This document shows, piece by piece, positions 28,450 through 41,998 of a stretch of DNA of 64,000 bases. Source of the stretch: Pseudomonas neustonica (lineage in GTDB: Bacteria > Pseudomonadota > Gammaproteobacteria > Pseudomonadales > Pseudomonadaceae). How positions within the stretch are numbered: position 1 is the stretch's first letter; every line of letters begins with the position of its first letter. The translations under genes were made by a program, and so were the position numbers. A model generated the notes under the pieces. It did no database searches and was not told the DNA's origin. It worked only from the letters and a program-made list of their open reading frames with translations. The stretch lies in the NCBI RefSeq assembly GCF_003797945.1, contig NZ_RKKU01000001.1:407477-471476 (forward strand), in the 5' to 3' direction.

Positions 28450-29003
28450 TGCGCCGGCTATTACTGATTGTTCCCTTTCTGCTGTTTCTGGTGCTGGCTG
28501 GGTTCTTTTTGCGCGACCTGCTGAGTAAGGAGGAGGGCAAGAACGAATTGACGCTACCTTCTCCGCTCATCAATCAGCCGTTTCCCGCATTTAATCTGCC
28601 ATCGGTACAGGATGCGCAGCAACACGTGTCACGCGATGATTTGCTCGGCAAGCCTGCGCTGGTCAACATCTGGGCTACCTGGTGCGTCGCTTGCCGAGTT
28701 GAGCATCCGGTGTTGAACAAGCTGTCTGCGCAAGGCGTGGTTATTCATGGCGTCAACTACAAGGATGACAACGCCGCTGCGCAGAAGTGGCTGCGTGATT
28801 TTCACAACCCCTACCAGTTGAATATCAGTGATACCGATGGCCGTTTAGGTCTTGATCTGGGCGTCTACGGTGCCCCCGAGACCTTTCTCATCGATGCCCA
28901 AGGGATTGTTCGCTACAAGTTCATTGGGGTGATCGACGAGAAGGTCTGGGAGCGCGAACTTGCTGCTCGTTATCAGGCACTGGTTGATGAGGTGAAACCA
29001 TGA
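28449..29003 (+). CDS. ccmG: Periplasmic thioredoxin CcmG/DsbE
   Basis: 184 residues: an N-terminal anchor (about 4-22) and a thioredoxin fold with WATWCVACRVEHP (WCxxC) and the cis-Pro region VYGAPETFLID. It keeps the CXXCH cysteines of apocytochrome c reduced. An upstream in-frame start inside ccmF is not used, since ATG 28449 overlaps the ccmF stop and gives a normal N-terminus. Confidence 0.95.
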   Translation: MRRLLLIVPFLLFLVLAGFFLRDLLSKEEGKNELTLPSPLINQPFPAFNLPSVQDAQQHVSRDDLLGKPALVNIWATWCVACRVEHPVLNKLSAQGVVIHGVNYKDDNAAAQKWLRDFHNPYQLNISDTDGRLGLDLGVYGAPETFLIDAQGIVRYKFIGVIDEKVWERELAARYQALVDEVKP

Positions 29004-29479
29004 AGCGCTGGCTGGCAGGTCTGACCCTGGGTGCTGTGCTACTCAGTGCGCAGGCAGCAGTCGATACCTTTGAATTTTCCTCGGAGCTGGAACGCGAGCG
29101 CTTTTACGCCATCAGTAGCGAGCTGCGCTGCCCCAAGTGCCAGAACCAGAACATAGCGGACTCGGATGCGCCTATCGCTCATGACTTGCGTAACGAGGTT
29201 TATCGGTTACTGGAAGACGGCCGCAGTGATGAGGAAGTGGTCGATTACATGGTCGCGCGCTATGGCGATTTTGTGCGTTATCGACCGGCGTTGAACGCCG
29301 AAACCCTGGTGCTTTGGTTTGGCCCGGTGTTTTTCCTGCTCGCGGGTTTTCTGGCGGTGTTCATGCTGGTTCGCCGCCGTCAGCGTGCTGCTAAAGACCC
29401 GCTGGACACTATCTTGACCAGTGAAGAGCAACAACGGCTGGATCAACTGCTGGAAGAAAAGAAGAGTCAAAATGATTGA
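29000..29479 (+). CDS. ccmH: Cytochrome c maturation protein CcmH
   Basis: 159 residues: a signal peptide, the LRCPKCQNQNIADS redox motif, a helical bundle and a C-terminal membrane segment (LWFGPVFFLLAGFLAVFML). This is the short CcmH; the TPR part is the separate ccmI gene. It acts with CcmG and CcmF in thio-reduction and haem ligation. Confidence 0.95.
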   Translation: MKRWLAGLTLGAVLLSAQAAVDTFEFSSELERERFYAISSELRCPKCQNQNIADSDAPIAHDLRNEVYRLLEDGRSDEEVVDYMVARYGDFVRYRPALNAETLVLWFGPVFFLLAGFLAVFMLVRRRQRAAKDPLDTILTSEEQQRLDQLLEEKKSQND

Positions 29480-30677
29480 TTTCTGGTTAATAGCCGCCGC
29501 CATGGTTTTACTGGCGGTGGTAGTCGTCGTCTGGCCGTTGTGGCGCAGACGTAGCAATGAGCGGGTTGATCGTACTGCGCTGAATGTCGCGCTGTACGAA
29601 GAGCGAGTGGCTGAACTGCAGGCACAACAGCGCGCTGGTGAATTGACCGAGGCGCAGGTACAGAGTGCCCAGCAGGAGGCCAGTCGCTTGCTGCTGGAAG
29701 ATACTGCTGCAGCCGATGCCAAGCGTGCCCCGTTAACTCGGGGGATCAAAGGTGTATTGCTGCTGGCGGCGGTGGTAATGCCGCTGGCGGTTGTCGGCCT
29801 GTATCAGGCATGGGGTAATCCGGACGGTCTGGCGCTGTACCGCGAAATGCAGGACACCCCACAAGTGAGCAGCGTTGAAGCCTTGATCGATCGTACCGAG
29901 CGGGTGGTTGAAGTACAGCCAACCAACGGCGAAGCCTGGTATATGCTGGGTCGTGCCTATATGAGCGCGCAGCGTCCAGCCGACGCTGTTCAAGCTTTTG
30001 GCAATAGCTTGAACCAGTTGGGCGAAGCGCCAGATGTATTGGCGCAATTGGCCCAGGCGCGTTACTTCGCCAATGGCAATCAGCTTGATCCAGAAGCGGT
30101 GGCTGCGCTGGACAAGACCCTGGAGCTGCAACCCAATAACCCGACTGCCTTGGGCTTGCTGGGCATCGCTGCATTTGAGGGCGGCGACTATTCAGGCGCG
30201 ATTGGCTACTGGCAGCGTTTGCTGCAGGCAACTGAGCCGGGCAGTCAAGGAGTCGAGGCTATTCAGGGCGGTATCGATCGTGCTCGCGAGCGTCTCGCAG
30301 CCGCGGGTGGTACGCCGCCGGCAGCAGTGGATGAAGGGCCGTCAATCAGCCTCAGGGTTAGCGTAGCGCCTGAGCTGATGGCACAGCTGGATCCCAACGC
30401 CAGTGTGTTCGTCTTCGCTCGTGAGCCCAATGGCCCACCCATGCCGCTTATCGCCAAGCGGCTGACGCTATCCCAGTTGCCACTGGATATTATCCTGACC
30501 CAGGCTGATGCCATGTTGCCCGGCGTCACGCTCAGCGCTGAACAGACGCTGGAAGTAGTGGCGCGTGTTTCGCCCACAGGTGATGCTCGCCAAGGCACTC
30601 ATCTGGGACGGCTGGATGATGTGCATGCTGGCAGTGGTGAGCAGTTGGAGTTGGTTATCAACCAGGCCGCTGACTAA
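29472..30677 (+). CDS. ccmI: Cytochrome c maturation TPR protein CcmI/CycH
   Basis: 401 residues from ATG 29472, overlapping the ccmH stop. Two N-terminal membrane segments (about 4-22 and 95-115), then TPR units (NGEAWYMLGRAYMSAQRPADAVQAF; NPTALGLLGIAAFEGGDYSGAI) and a C-terminal periplasmic beta-rich domain (ISLRVSVAPELMAQL...). It holds the apocytochrome C-terminus and hands it to the CcmFH lyase. Last gene of the operon; followed by a strong terminator. Confidence 0.94.
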   Translation: MIDFWLIAAAMVLLAVVVVVWPLWRRRSNERVDRTALNVALYEERVAELQAQQRAGELTEAQVQSAQQEASRLLLEDTAAADAKRAPLTRGIKGVLLLAAVVMPLAVVGLYQAWGNPDGLALYREMQDTPQVSSVEALIDRTERVVEVQPTNGEAWYMLGRAYMSAQRPADAVQAFGNSLNQLGEAPDVLAQLAQARYFANGNQLDPEAVAALDKTLELQPNNPTALGLLGIAAFEGGDYSGAIGYWQRLLQATEPGSQGVEAIQGGIDRARERLAAAGGTPPAAVDEGPSISLRVSVAPELMAQLDPNASVFVFAREPNGPPMPLIAKRLTLSQLPLDIILTQADAMLPGVTLSAEQTLEVVARVSPTGDARQGTHLGRLDDVHAGSGEQLELVINQAAD

Positions 30678-30703
30678 CCCGGGCTAACTGCGCGGCGCCC
30701 ATG

Positions 30704-30739
30704 ATCGCTCTGTCGGATACCGGCAGGGCGATTTTTTTT
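30704..30739 (+). terminator. Rho-independent terminator of the ccm operon
   Basis: ATCGCTCTG pairs with CAGGGCGAT (one G-U pair), with CGG/CCG pairing inside around an ATA loop, followed by eight T. It lies 27 bases after the ccmI stop. Confidence 0.9.
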
Positions 30740-30877
30740 GCGTGAACCTCACGTTAGTGTGTCAGTCAAAATATCTGTGTTACCTGAGACCAGCTCCCGC
30801 GTGGCGGGCGCTGGCAACCAAAGCGGCTGATGGGTTCTGCCGCTGACAGCCTGTTTAGCAGGCAGGAGAGGTGGGAG

Positions 30878-31240
30878 ATGCTGGTTTCAATTCCCTTTGC
30901 CGACGACCGGGTGGTTGGTTTTCGTATTGAAAGCAAAGTCACCACTGAGGTGCTGGACCAGGCCATAGCGCTGATTGAGGTCGCGCTAGAAAAACACGAC
31001 AAGGTCAGGCTGTATGTCGAGATGCCAAGCTTTGACGGCATCACCGTGGAAGCTTTCTATAAAGACATCAAGTATGGCTTCAGTCACTGGAGCCGTTTCG
31101 AGCGTGAAGCAGTGGTCACCGATAAGCGCTGGATGGAAACCATGGCTAGCCTGGCGGATACGCTGTTCAGCTCGATTGATGTGCGTGTGTTTCGGTCTGA
31201 TCAAACAGACGAGGCGCGCGACTGGGTGCAGGCCGGTTGA
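30878..31240 (+). CDS. SpoIIAA/STAS-like protein (DUF3478 type)
   Basis: 120 residues from ATG 30878 (MLVSIPFADDRVVGFRIE), with AGGAG at 30864-30868; the frame is open 48 bases upstream but that part has no ribosome site. The pattern VTTEVLDQAIALIEVALEKHDKVRLYVEM, then FYKDIKYGFSHWSRFEREAVV, is that of small SpoIIAA-like proteins with a STAS/SEC14-type fold. The biochemical role is unknown; lipid or protein binding has been suggested for the fold. It is an isolated gene, convergent with the MFS gene. Confidence 0.75.
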   Translation: MLVSIPFADDRVVGFRIESKVTTEVLDQAIALIEVALEKHDKVRLYVEMPSFDGITVEAFYKDIKYGFSHWSRFEREAVVTDKRWMETMASLADTLFSSIDVRVFRSDQTDEARDWVQAG

Positions 31241-31250
31241 GCGCCTGAGT

Positions 31251-32567
31251 TCAGTCTTGCTGCACCTCTGGCAGGGTGAACGCCAGCAGCGCTCCGAGCA
31301 GGCCGATACCTGAGAGCAGGAGTAGCATTCCGCTCGCGCCGATGAGCGAGCTGAGCAAGCCGAACAAGCCGGTTGCCAGCAGAATCAGGCCGATAGCGCT
31401 GTTGCCTACCGCGACGTAATCCGTGCGTTTGCTGCCGCCCGCCATATCCAGTACATAGGTCTTGCGGCCCACGCGCACGCCGCTATGGGCAATGCCGAGA
31501 ATAAAAAAAGCGACAGGAAACAGCCAGGCCTGCAGGCTATCTGGCAGTACCGATAGCTCATGCAGGGCAATCACCAGCGGCCCGAGCAGGCTGGCCATAA
31601 AGGCGGCACGAATCATCACCTGCTTGCTCGATGTGTCCGACATCCGCCCCCAGACCATTGCGCTCAAGCTGCTCGCCAGGCCGTTGGCCACCAGAAAAGC
31701 GCCGAGCATGCCAAATCCGGCGTTGATATCCTGCGCCAGAATGACGTAATAGGGCGCGGATAGCGCCGAACACAGCAGCAGCGCACGGGTTATGACAAAA
31801 CGGCGAAAGGCTTTGTCATCGCGCAGCAGGCTGATGCGCCCAATAGCTTCGCTGATGCCATTGCCGCCACCGTCCGTTGCCCCAGGTGCTTCATCGATTG
31901 TTTGATAGACCAGCGCCGCGAGTACCCAGAGCAGAGCCGAGGCGGCAAGCAGGACGGCATAGAACAGCATGTCATCATCCTGAGGTGGCCAGATCAGGCA
32001 GTAGACACCGAAGGCCAGCGCGACCCACCCGGACAGACTGCTGGCCAGGCCATTGAGGCGGCCACGACGGGTCTTGGGAACCGTCTTGCCAATCACGTCC
32101 TTGCTGGCGACAGAGCAGAGGCCGCGTGCCAGGCTGAAGATGATCAGGCAAAGAATGATCAGGCCGCCAGCCAAGGCACCTTCAGTCGCCCAAGCGACCG
32201 CGCCCATCGCCAGCAGGGCTGCAGCCTGCAGCAGACTGCCGAGTATCCAGGTGCCTTTACGATACTTGAAGCGGCGCACATAGGAGGCAATAAGCAGTTG
32301 CGGCAGCATGGAGCCGGATTCGCGGATCGGCACCAGCCAGGCTACCAGCGCCACCGGCGCGCCCACCACGCCCATCAGCCAGGCCAGGGTGGTTTTCGGG
32401 TTGGTCAGCGTGTCGCCAAGACTGGTCAGGGTGTTGGCCAGCACTTGCCGGAAGAAGTTCTGCGGCACGTTGGTGCAGGCACCGTCCGGGATATCCTTGC
32501 ACACGCGCGCATCTTCTTCATTCATCAGCTTGCTGTACAGGCCGTTAAGATCAGGTTCCAGTGACAT
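31251..32567 (-). CDS. MFS transporter
   Basis: The start MSLEPDLNGLYSKLMN at 32567 is preferred (438 residues); the 28 residues upstream look non-coding. About twelve membrane segments, with an MFS loop-like RVGRKTYVLDMAGG in the second half and a 50-residue polar N-terminus before the first segment. The substrate cannot be told. It is divergent from smc across 206 bases with no clear feature, and convergent with the STAS-like gene. Confidence 0.78.
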   Translation of the reverse strand: MSLEPDLNGLYSKLMNEEDARVCKDIPDGACTNVPQNFFRQVLANTLTSLGDTLTNPKTTLAWLMGVVGAPVALVAWLVPIRESGSMLPQLLIASYVRRFKYRKGTWILGSLLQAAALLAMGAVAWATEGALAGGLIILCLIIFSLARGLCSVASKDVIGKTVPKTRRGRLNGLASSLSGWVALAFGVYCLIWPPQDDDMLFYAVLLAASALLWVLAALVYQTIDEAPGATDGGGNGISEAIGRISLLRDDKAFRRFVITRALLLCSALSAPYYVILAQDINAGFGMLGAFLVANGLASSLSAMVWGRMSDTSSKQVMIRAAFMASLLGPLVIALHELSVLPDSLQAWLFPVAFFILGIAHSGVRVGRKTYVLDMAGGSKRTDYVAVGNSAIGLILLATGLFGLLSSLIGASGMLLLLSGIGLLGALLAFTLPEVQQD

Positions 32568-32773
32568 GGTGCGCGGTCTTCTCCGGTGGCTATCGACGTC
32601 GGCGCAAGAGTTTGCCGCAGTTGTCGGCGCTTGGCTAGCAGTGCCAATCATGCTTGTTTTGCCGCGCGGGGCTTCTCTTTGCGCAGCATAGTGAGTAAAA
32701 ATGGGCGTTTATTCTGTCTGCGGCGGTTTTTGGCCGAGACAGCCGCTGAGTCGAGCAAGGACATGCCTCACCC

Positions 32774-35700
32774 ATGCGATTGAAATGCATCAAGCTGGCA
32801 GGCTTCAAATCCTTTGTTGACCCTACCACCGTTTACTTCCCGACCAACATGGGAGCGGTGGTGGGGCCGAACGGCTGCGGCAAATCCAATATTATCGACG
32901 CGGTGCGCTGGGTGATGGGTGAAAGCTCAGCCAAAAATCTGCGTGGCGAGTCCATGACCGATGTCATTTTCAATGGCTCCAACACGCGCAAGCCGGTAGG
33001 CCAAGCCTCGATTGAACTGGTATTTGATAATAGCGATGGCACCTTGCGTGGTGAATACGCTGGCTACAACGAGATATCCATTCGTCGCCGGGTAACCCGC
33101 GAGGCGCAGAATCAGTACTTTCTCAACGGTACCAAGTGCCGCCGCCGCGATATAACCGACATCTTTATGGGCACGGGCCTGGGCCCGCGCAGTTACTCGA
33201 TCATCGAACAGGGCATGATCTCCAAGTTGATCGAGGCCAAGCCCGATGAGTTGCGTCTGTTTATCGAAGAGGCCGCAGGTATCTCCAAGTACAAGGAGCG
33301 CCGCCGGGAAACCGAAAACCGCATTCGCCGTACCCACGAGAATCTGTCCCGTCTGACCGATCTGCGCGAAGAACTCGAACGCCAGCTTTCGCACTTGCAT
33401 CGACAGGCGCAGGCCGCGGAGAAGTATAAGGAATACAAAACTGAAGAGCGACAGCTCAAGGCGCAGCTGCAGGCACTGCGTTGGCAGGGGCTGAACGCGC
33501 AGACTGGTGAGCGCGAACATCGGGTGCGTGATCTTGAGGTCGCGCTCGAAGCCCTGATTGCCGAGCAGCGTAACGCTGACAGCGAAATCGAAAAACACCG
33601 CGACCAGCACAGCGATCTGAACGAGCGCTTTAATCAGGTGCAGGCCCGCTTCTATAGTCTGGGTGCGGATATCAGCCGTATCGAGCAGGTGCTGCAATTC
33701 AACCGTGATCGTCAGCGGCAGCTGCATGACGATATCGAGCAGACCGAGAATGCCTGGCAGGAAGCGCAGAGCCACCTGACTCAGGACCAGGCGCTATTGG
33801 CCGACCTGCAAAACGAACTGAGCGAGCTGGAGCCCGAGCTGGAACTGGCGGGTGCTGCCGATGAAGACACCGCCATGCAACTGCAGGCAGCCGAAGAGAG
33901 CATGCAAAGCTGGCAGCAGGCGTGGGAGCAGTTCAATCAGCAGGCAGCGGTACCGCGCCAACAAGCCGAAGTCGAGCAGTCGCGTATCCGGCACATGGAG
34001 CAATCCATTGAGCGCCTGGGCGAGCGTATTCAGCGCCTGGAAGAAGAGCGCGGTAGCTTGAACGCGGGGCCACTGGATGACGAGCTGGCTGAGCTGGGCG
34101 AGCAATTGGCCGAACTGGAAATGCGCGGTGAGGGTGATCAGCTGGCCTTGGCAGAGGTGGGTGAAACGCTGCAACACGAGCGCGACAACCTTAACGCGCT
34201 GCAGCAGGAACAGGATATTCGACGTGGCGAAATGCAGCGCGGCAGCGGTCGCCTGGCGTCATTGGAGGCCTTGCAGCAAGCCGCGTTGGATCAGGGTACC
34301 GAGGTTGGTGACTGGCTGGCGGCGCAGGGTCTGGCGGGCGGTCGTCAGCTCGCCGAGCAGATTCAGGTTGCCAGCGGTTGGGAATTGGCGGTGGAGACTG
34401 TGCTGGCCGATGACCTGCAAGCGGTCTGTCTGGACGACGTTGCCAACCTGACCGAGGCACTGGCTGACTTCGAACAGGGTAATCTGCGCTTGCTGGATGC
34501 GCGCAATGCGGGCCGCAGCTCCCCCGGTAGTCTGCTCGACAAGGTTGAATCCGCGATCGATCTCAGTCCCTGGCTCGGCAGTATCCGTCCGGTCGAACAC
34601 CTGATAGATGCCCTGACGCAACGCGACCAGCTCGCAGCGCATGAGTCGCTGATTACCCCGCAAGGTCATTGGCTTGGTCCCAACTGGTTACGATATCGGC
34701 GCGGTGAGGCCAGCGAGTCAGGCGTACTGGCTCGGCAACAGGAGATGGAGCAACTGCAGGCGCTGCTCGCTGAACAGGAACTGGCACTGGAGAGCAGTCA
34801 ACAACGCCTGGGTGACCTGCGTGAGCGGATTCGCGGACTTGAACTCAAACGTGAAGGGCTGCAGCAGGCAATCTCCAGCTTGGGTCGTCAGCAAGGTGAT
34901 CTAAAAGCACAGTGGTCGGCAAAGCAGGTACGGCTGGAGCAGATTACGGCGCGGCGGCAACGCATTGGCGACGATCTGCAGGACATCAAGCAGCAGCGCA
35001 GCGATGAGCTGGAGCAGATTGGTGAAGCGCGGCTGACTCTGCAAGCCGCCCTCGACAGTATGGAGCAGGACACCGGCCAGCGCGAAGAGCTGCTGCGCCA
35101 GCGCGATCAGGCGCGTGAAGCGCTGGATCAGGCACGGCAGCAGGGCCGTCAGCAGAAAGACCGGTCACATCAAATGGCCTTGCGGGTACAGTCGCTCAAG
35201 GCGCAGCAGAACAGCACGGCGCAGGGCCTGGAGCGGCAACAGATGCAGGCCGAGCGACTGGGCGAGCGCCGTGAGCAGTTGCGCATGACGCTGGAAGAGA
35301 GCCAGGCACCGGAAGACGATCAACGCATTGAGCTGGAAACCTTGCTGGAGCAGCGGGTTGATGTCGAGCATCAGCTGACTGCTGCGCGGCAAGAGCTGGA
35401 GACAGTCGACCAGCAAATGCGGGCACAGGAAACGCGCCGCGTGCAGGCCGAGCAGCAGGCTCAGGTTCTGCGTGAACAACTGGACGAGCAGCGCCTCAAC
35501 GCCCGCGATCTGCAGACCCGTCGTCAGGGATTGCAGGAGCAATTGCTGGAGTCGGGTTACGATCTCAACGGCGTTATTGAGACCTTGCCGGAAGGGGCGA
35601 CCGAGGCCGACTGGGAGCAGCAGTTGACCCAGCTGGATGCGCGTATTCAGCGTTTGGGCGCGATCAACCTGGCGGCGATCGAAGAATACGAGCAGCAATC

Positions 35701-36268
35701 AGAGCGCAAGCGGTATCTGGATGCGCAGAACGCGGACCTCGAAGAGGCGCTCAATACACTGGAGCAGGTCATTCGCAAAATTGACCGGGAAACCCGTGCG
35801 CGCTTTAAAGAAACCTTCGATAAGGTCAATCATGGGCTGCAGGCACTCTTCCCCAAAGTCTTTGGTGGCGGCAATGCCTACCTTGAACTAACCGGCGATG
35901 ATCTGCTGGACACCGGCGTGACCATCATGGCGCGCCCACCCGGTAAAAAGAACAGTACTATTCATCTTTTGTCCGGTGGTGAAAAAGCGCTGACCGCGAT
36001 TGCGCTGGTATTTTCTATCTTTCAGCTTAATCCCGCGCCATTCTGCATGCTGGATGAGGTGGATGCACCGCTGGATGATGCCAACGTGGGGCGTTACGCG
36101 CGTATGGTCAAGGAGATGTCGTCACGGGTGCAGTTCATTTACATTACGCATAACAAAATTGCGATGGAGATGGCAGATCAGTTAATGGGAGTAACTATGC
36201 ATGAACCGGGTTGCTCAAGACTGGTCACAGTAGACGTAGAAGAGGCCGCAGCACTGGCGGCAGTGTAA
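32774..36268 (+). CDS. smc: Chromosome condensation ATPase SMC
   Basis: 1164 residues. Walker A GPNGCGKSNIIDAVRW, a long coiled coil, a hinge at about 505-640 (GWELAVETVLADDLQAVCLD), the returning coil, then the ABC signature LLSGGEKALTAIAL and Walker B CMLDEVDAPLDD. It forms rings that organise and segregate the chromosome. As in Pseudomonas, it is followed by zipA and ligA. scpA and scpB are not in the window. Confidence 0.97.
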   Translation: MRLKCIKLAGFKSFVDPTTVYFPTNMGAVVGPNGCGKSNIIDAVRWVMGESSAKNLRGESMTDVIFNGSNTRKPVGQASIELVFDNSDGTLRGEYAGYNEISIRRRVTREAQNQYFLNGTKCRRRDITDIFMGTGLGPRSYSIIEQGMISKLIEAKPDELRLFIEEAAGISKYKERRRETENRIRRTHENLSRLTDLREELERQLSHLHRQAQAAEKYKEYKTEERQLKAQLQALRWQGLNAQTGEREHRVRDLEVALEALIAEQRNADSEIEKHRDQHSDLNERFNQVQARFYSLGADISRIEQVLQFNRDRQRQLHDDIEQTENAWQEAQSHLTQDQALLADLQNELSELEPELELAGAADEDTAMQLQAAEESMQSWQQAWEQFNQQAAVPRQQAEVEQSRIRHMEQSIERLGERIQRLEEERGSLNAGPLDDELAELGEQLAELEMRGEGDQLALAEVGETLQHERDNLNALQQEQDIRRGEMQRGSGRLASLEALQQAALDQGTEVGDWLAAQGLAGGRQLAEQIQVASGWELAVETVLADDLQAVCLDDVANLTEALADFEQGNLRLLDARNAGRSSPGSLLDKVESAIDLSPWLGSIRPVEHLIDALTQRDQLAAHESLITPQGHWLGPNWLRYRRGEASESGVLARQQEMEQLQALLAEQELALESSQQRLGDLRERIRGLELKREGLQQAISSLGRQQGDLKAQWSAKQVRLEQITARRQRIGDDLQDIKQQRSDELEQIGEARLTLQAALDSMEQDTGQREELLRQRDQAREALDQARQQGRQQKDRSHQMALRVQSLKAQQNSTAQGLERQQMQAERLGERREQLRMTLEESQAPEDDQRIELETLLEQRVDVEHQLTAARQELETVDQQMRAQETRRVQAEQQAQVLREQLDEQRLNARDLQTRRQGLQEQLLESGYDLNGVIETLPEGATEADWEQQLTQLDARIQRLGAINLAAIEEYEQQSERKRYLDAQNADLEEALNTLEQVIRKIDRETRARFKETFDKVNHGLQALFPKVFGGGNAYLELTGDDLLDTGVTIMARPPGKKNSTIHLLSGGEKALTAIALVFSIFQLNPAPFCMLDEVDAPLDDANVGRYARMVKEMSSRVQFIYITHNKIAMEMADQLMGVTMHEPGCSRLVTVDVEEAAALAAV

Positions 36269-36354
36269 AGTTTAGAGCTGGCATGCTAGCATCCGGCCAG
36301 ATATCAGGCGGGCCTTGGCCCCACACAGAATTGTAAGAACAGGAACGGGTATTC

Positions 36355-37197
36355 ATGGATTTCGGTTTGCGTGAGTGGCTTTTCATTTTTGGCCTTCTTG
36401 TCATCGCCGGCATTCTGTTCGACGGTTGGCGTCGTATGGGCGGGCGTTCGCGCATTCGCTTCAAGTTGGAGCGCAACCTCAACGACTTGCCGGAAGAAGC
36501 AGCAGGAAGTGATGAATTGCTGGGCCCACCAAGGGTTATCGGTGGCAGACCTGAGCGCGAGGAACCGTCCTTTGGTTCTTCTCTGGACGACGTGACTGAC
36601 TCGCAGGCCGACGCTGATTGGCGTGAGCCGCAGCAGGGCGGCCTGGATCTGGAAGAACCGCCGATACTGGTTGACCCTGTTGCCTCTCGCGGGCCTGCAG
36701 CGGGTAAGCCGGGCAAGCCGCGGCAACCAGAGCCGAAGGCCAAGGCCGGGCAAGACTTGCCTCCGGTTGAAGAAGTGCTGGTGATCAATGTTGTTGCCCG
36801 TGATGAGCAGGGTTTTGTCGGTTCAGCGCTACACCAGAGCATTCTGGAAAGTGGCCTGCGCTTTGGCGATATGAATATTTTCCACCGTCACGAGAGCATG
36901 AGTGGCAACGGTGACGTGCTGTTCTCCATGGCCAATGCCTTGAAGCCGGGTGTATTTGATCTGGATGAAATGGATCAGGGACATGTCCGTGCGGTTAGTT
37001 TCTTCATGGGCTTGCCCGGTCCACGACATCCCAAGCAGGCGCTGGATTTAATGATCGCCGCTGCCCGCAAGCTTTCTCATGAGCTGGGCGGCGATTTGAA
37101 AGACGAGCAGCGTAGCGTGCTGACCGCACAAACTATCGAGCACTACCGTCAGCGTATTGCCGAGTTTGAGCGGCGGCACTACAGCCAGCGGCGTTAA
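36355..37197 (+). CDS. zipA: Cell division protein ZipA
   Basis: 280 residues: an N-terminal membrane anchor (about 6-22), a charged and Pro/Gly-rich linker (to about 135), and the C-terminal FtsZ-binding domain ([52 protein letters not shown]). It tethers FtsZ to the membrane. The gene lies between smc and ligA, the usual order. Confidence 0.95.
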   Translation: MDFGLREWLFIFGLLVIAGILFDGWRRMGGRSRIRFKLERNLNDLPEEAAGSDELLGPPRVIGGRPEREEPSFGSSLDDVTDSQADADWREPQQGGLDLEEPPILVDPVASRGPAAGKPGKPRQPEPKAKAGQDLPPVEEVLVINVVARDEQGFVGSALHQSILESGLRFGDMNIFHRHESMSGNGDVLFSMANALKPGVFDLDEMDQGHVRAVSFFMGLPGPRHPKQALDLMIAAARKLSHELGGDLKDEQRSVLTAQTIEHYRQRIAEFERRHYSQRR

Positions 37198-37205
37198 AAA
37201 CAGTG

Positions 37206-37225
37206 CTGGAAGGCGTGCGCCTTCC

Positions 37226-37227
<2 letters not shown>
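37206..37227. terminator. Perfect hairpin after zipA
   Basis: CTGGAAGGCG-TG-CGCCTTCCAG, a 10-bp perfect stem, begins nine bases after the zipA stop. It lacks a T-run and runs straight into the heptad array, so it may be a terminator-like or mRNA-end structure. Confidence 0.5.
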
Positions 37228-40852
<3,625 letters not shown>

Positions 40853-40880
40853 GGCCAGTGGCCCGCTAGCCATCCGGCAA

Positions 40881-41894
40881 TCAGGCTTGAAGCTCTGAAC
40901 TCAATTGGCCCATCTCAAAGCTGAGTTGCTCCAGGCTGTGCTGGCCTTGCTGTAGTTCGTTCTGCAGTTGCGCCAGCTGCTCGGCTAGCTGCGCATGGCC
41001 AGGTTCCGCGTGGGGCTGCTCAACCTGCGTTAATTGCTGCAGCGCGGTATCGCTCAACTGCTCGGTTTTCTCTGCCTGCGCACTGGCTTGTTCGATTAGC
41101 TGGTTGGTTTTTTGTACCTGGTTACCGAGTGAGTTGATCTCGGTATCCACTTTGCCCGTCTGCAGATTCATCTGTTCGATAATCTCGCCCACCTCTGCGG
41201 TGGCCTTGGTGGTGCGGGTGGCCAATGCGCGAACCTCGTCGGCGACCACCGCGAAGCCACGACCGCTTTCCCCGGCACGCGCGGCTTCAATGGCGGCATT
41301 CAGCGCAAGCAAGTTGGTCTGGCTGGCAATGCTATCAATCACCTGGGTTACCTGACTGATTCGCGCGCTTTGCTCCTGCAGTTGAGCAAGCAATTGCAGG
41401 CTGTTGTCGCTATGCAGTGTCAGACTCTGGCTCAGTATGACGCACTCACTCAGCGTTTGTCGGTTGAGCGCGTTTGCACTGCGCACCTGGCTGACAGACT
41501 CGGTGGTATCGGCATGCAACTGCTGCGCTGCACCCTGGCTTTGCAGGGCTGATGCCTGTTGATTGTGAAGTTGCTCCAGTTCACTGCACGGCGCAGTGAG
41601 GCTGAGAGCCAGTTGTTTGGCGTTGTGCGCGAGGATCTCGAGACGATCTGCATGCTGCTGGTTCTGTTCTGCGTCGGCCAGGCCTTGCTGCCTGATCGCC
41701 TCTGTGGCTGCCAGGTTATCCTTTGCCATTGGCTGATCCGCTGGTGGATAGCGCCAGGGCAGGCCTAGCCAGGGAATAATGCAGAGTACCAGTGCAGGGG
41801 CTACCGCATCGCCGCCGTGACTGTAGAAAAGCCAGGCGAGCATGCCAGCCTGAATGATGGCCAGGGCGACCTTGCCGATGAATCCTGTTTGCAT
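40881..41894 (-). CDS. Small methyl-accepting chemotaxis protein
   Basis: 337 residues. Two close hydrophobic segments at about 8-25 and 30-45 with almost no periplasmic part, so it cannot hold a large outer sensor domain. The rest is a coiled-coil signalling domain with the conserved hairpin tip [34 protein letters not shown]. No HAMP domain is evident. It probably senses membrane or internal state. It is convergent with dusC. Confidence 0.87.
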   Translation of the reverse strand: MQTGFIGKVALAIIQAGMLAWLFYSHGGDAVAPALVLCIIPWLGLPWRYPPADQPMAKDNLAATEAIRQQGLADAEQNQQHADRLEILAHNAKQLALSLTAPCSELEQLHNQQASALQSQGAAQQLHADTTESVSQVRSANALNRQTLSECVILSQSLTLHSDNSLQLLAQLQEQSARISQVTQVIDSIASQTNLLALNAAIEAARAGESGRGFAVVADEVRALATRTTKATAEVGEIIEQMNLQTGKVDTEINSLGNQVQKTNQLIEQASAQAEKTEQLSDTALQQLTQVEQPHAEPGHAQLAEQLAQLQNELQQGQHSLEQLSFEMGQLSSELQA

Positions 41895-41998
41895 TGTTAT
41901 AGTCCGTTAGGTACCGCTACTGCTCATTATTGTTGTTAACACAGGCGTGTTGGCAGTCATTAGGCCATTGCCTGCGGTGCAATTCAATCAAGCTGTCC

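Noticed and set aside
31902..32564. 220-codon plus-strand frame
   Set aside because: It is antisense to the MFS gene and has a His/Gln/Arg-rich composition typical of shadow frames.
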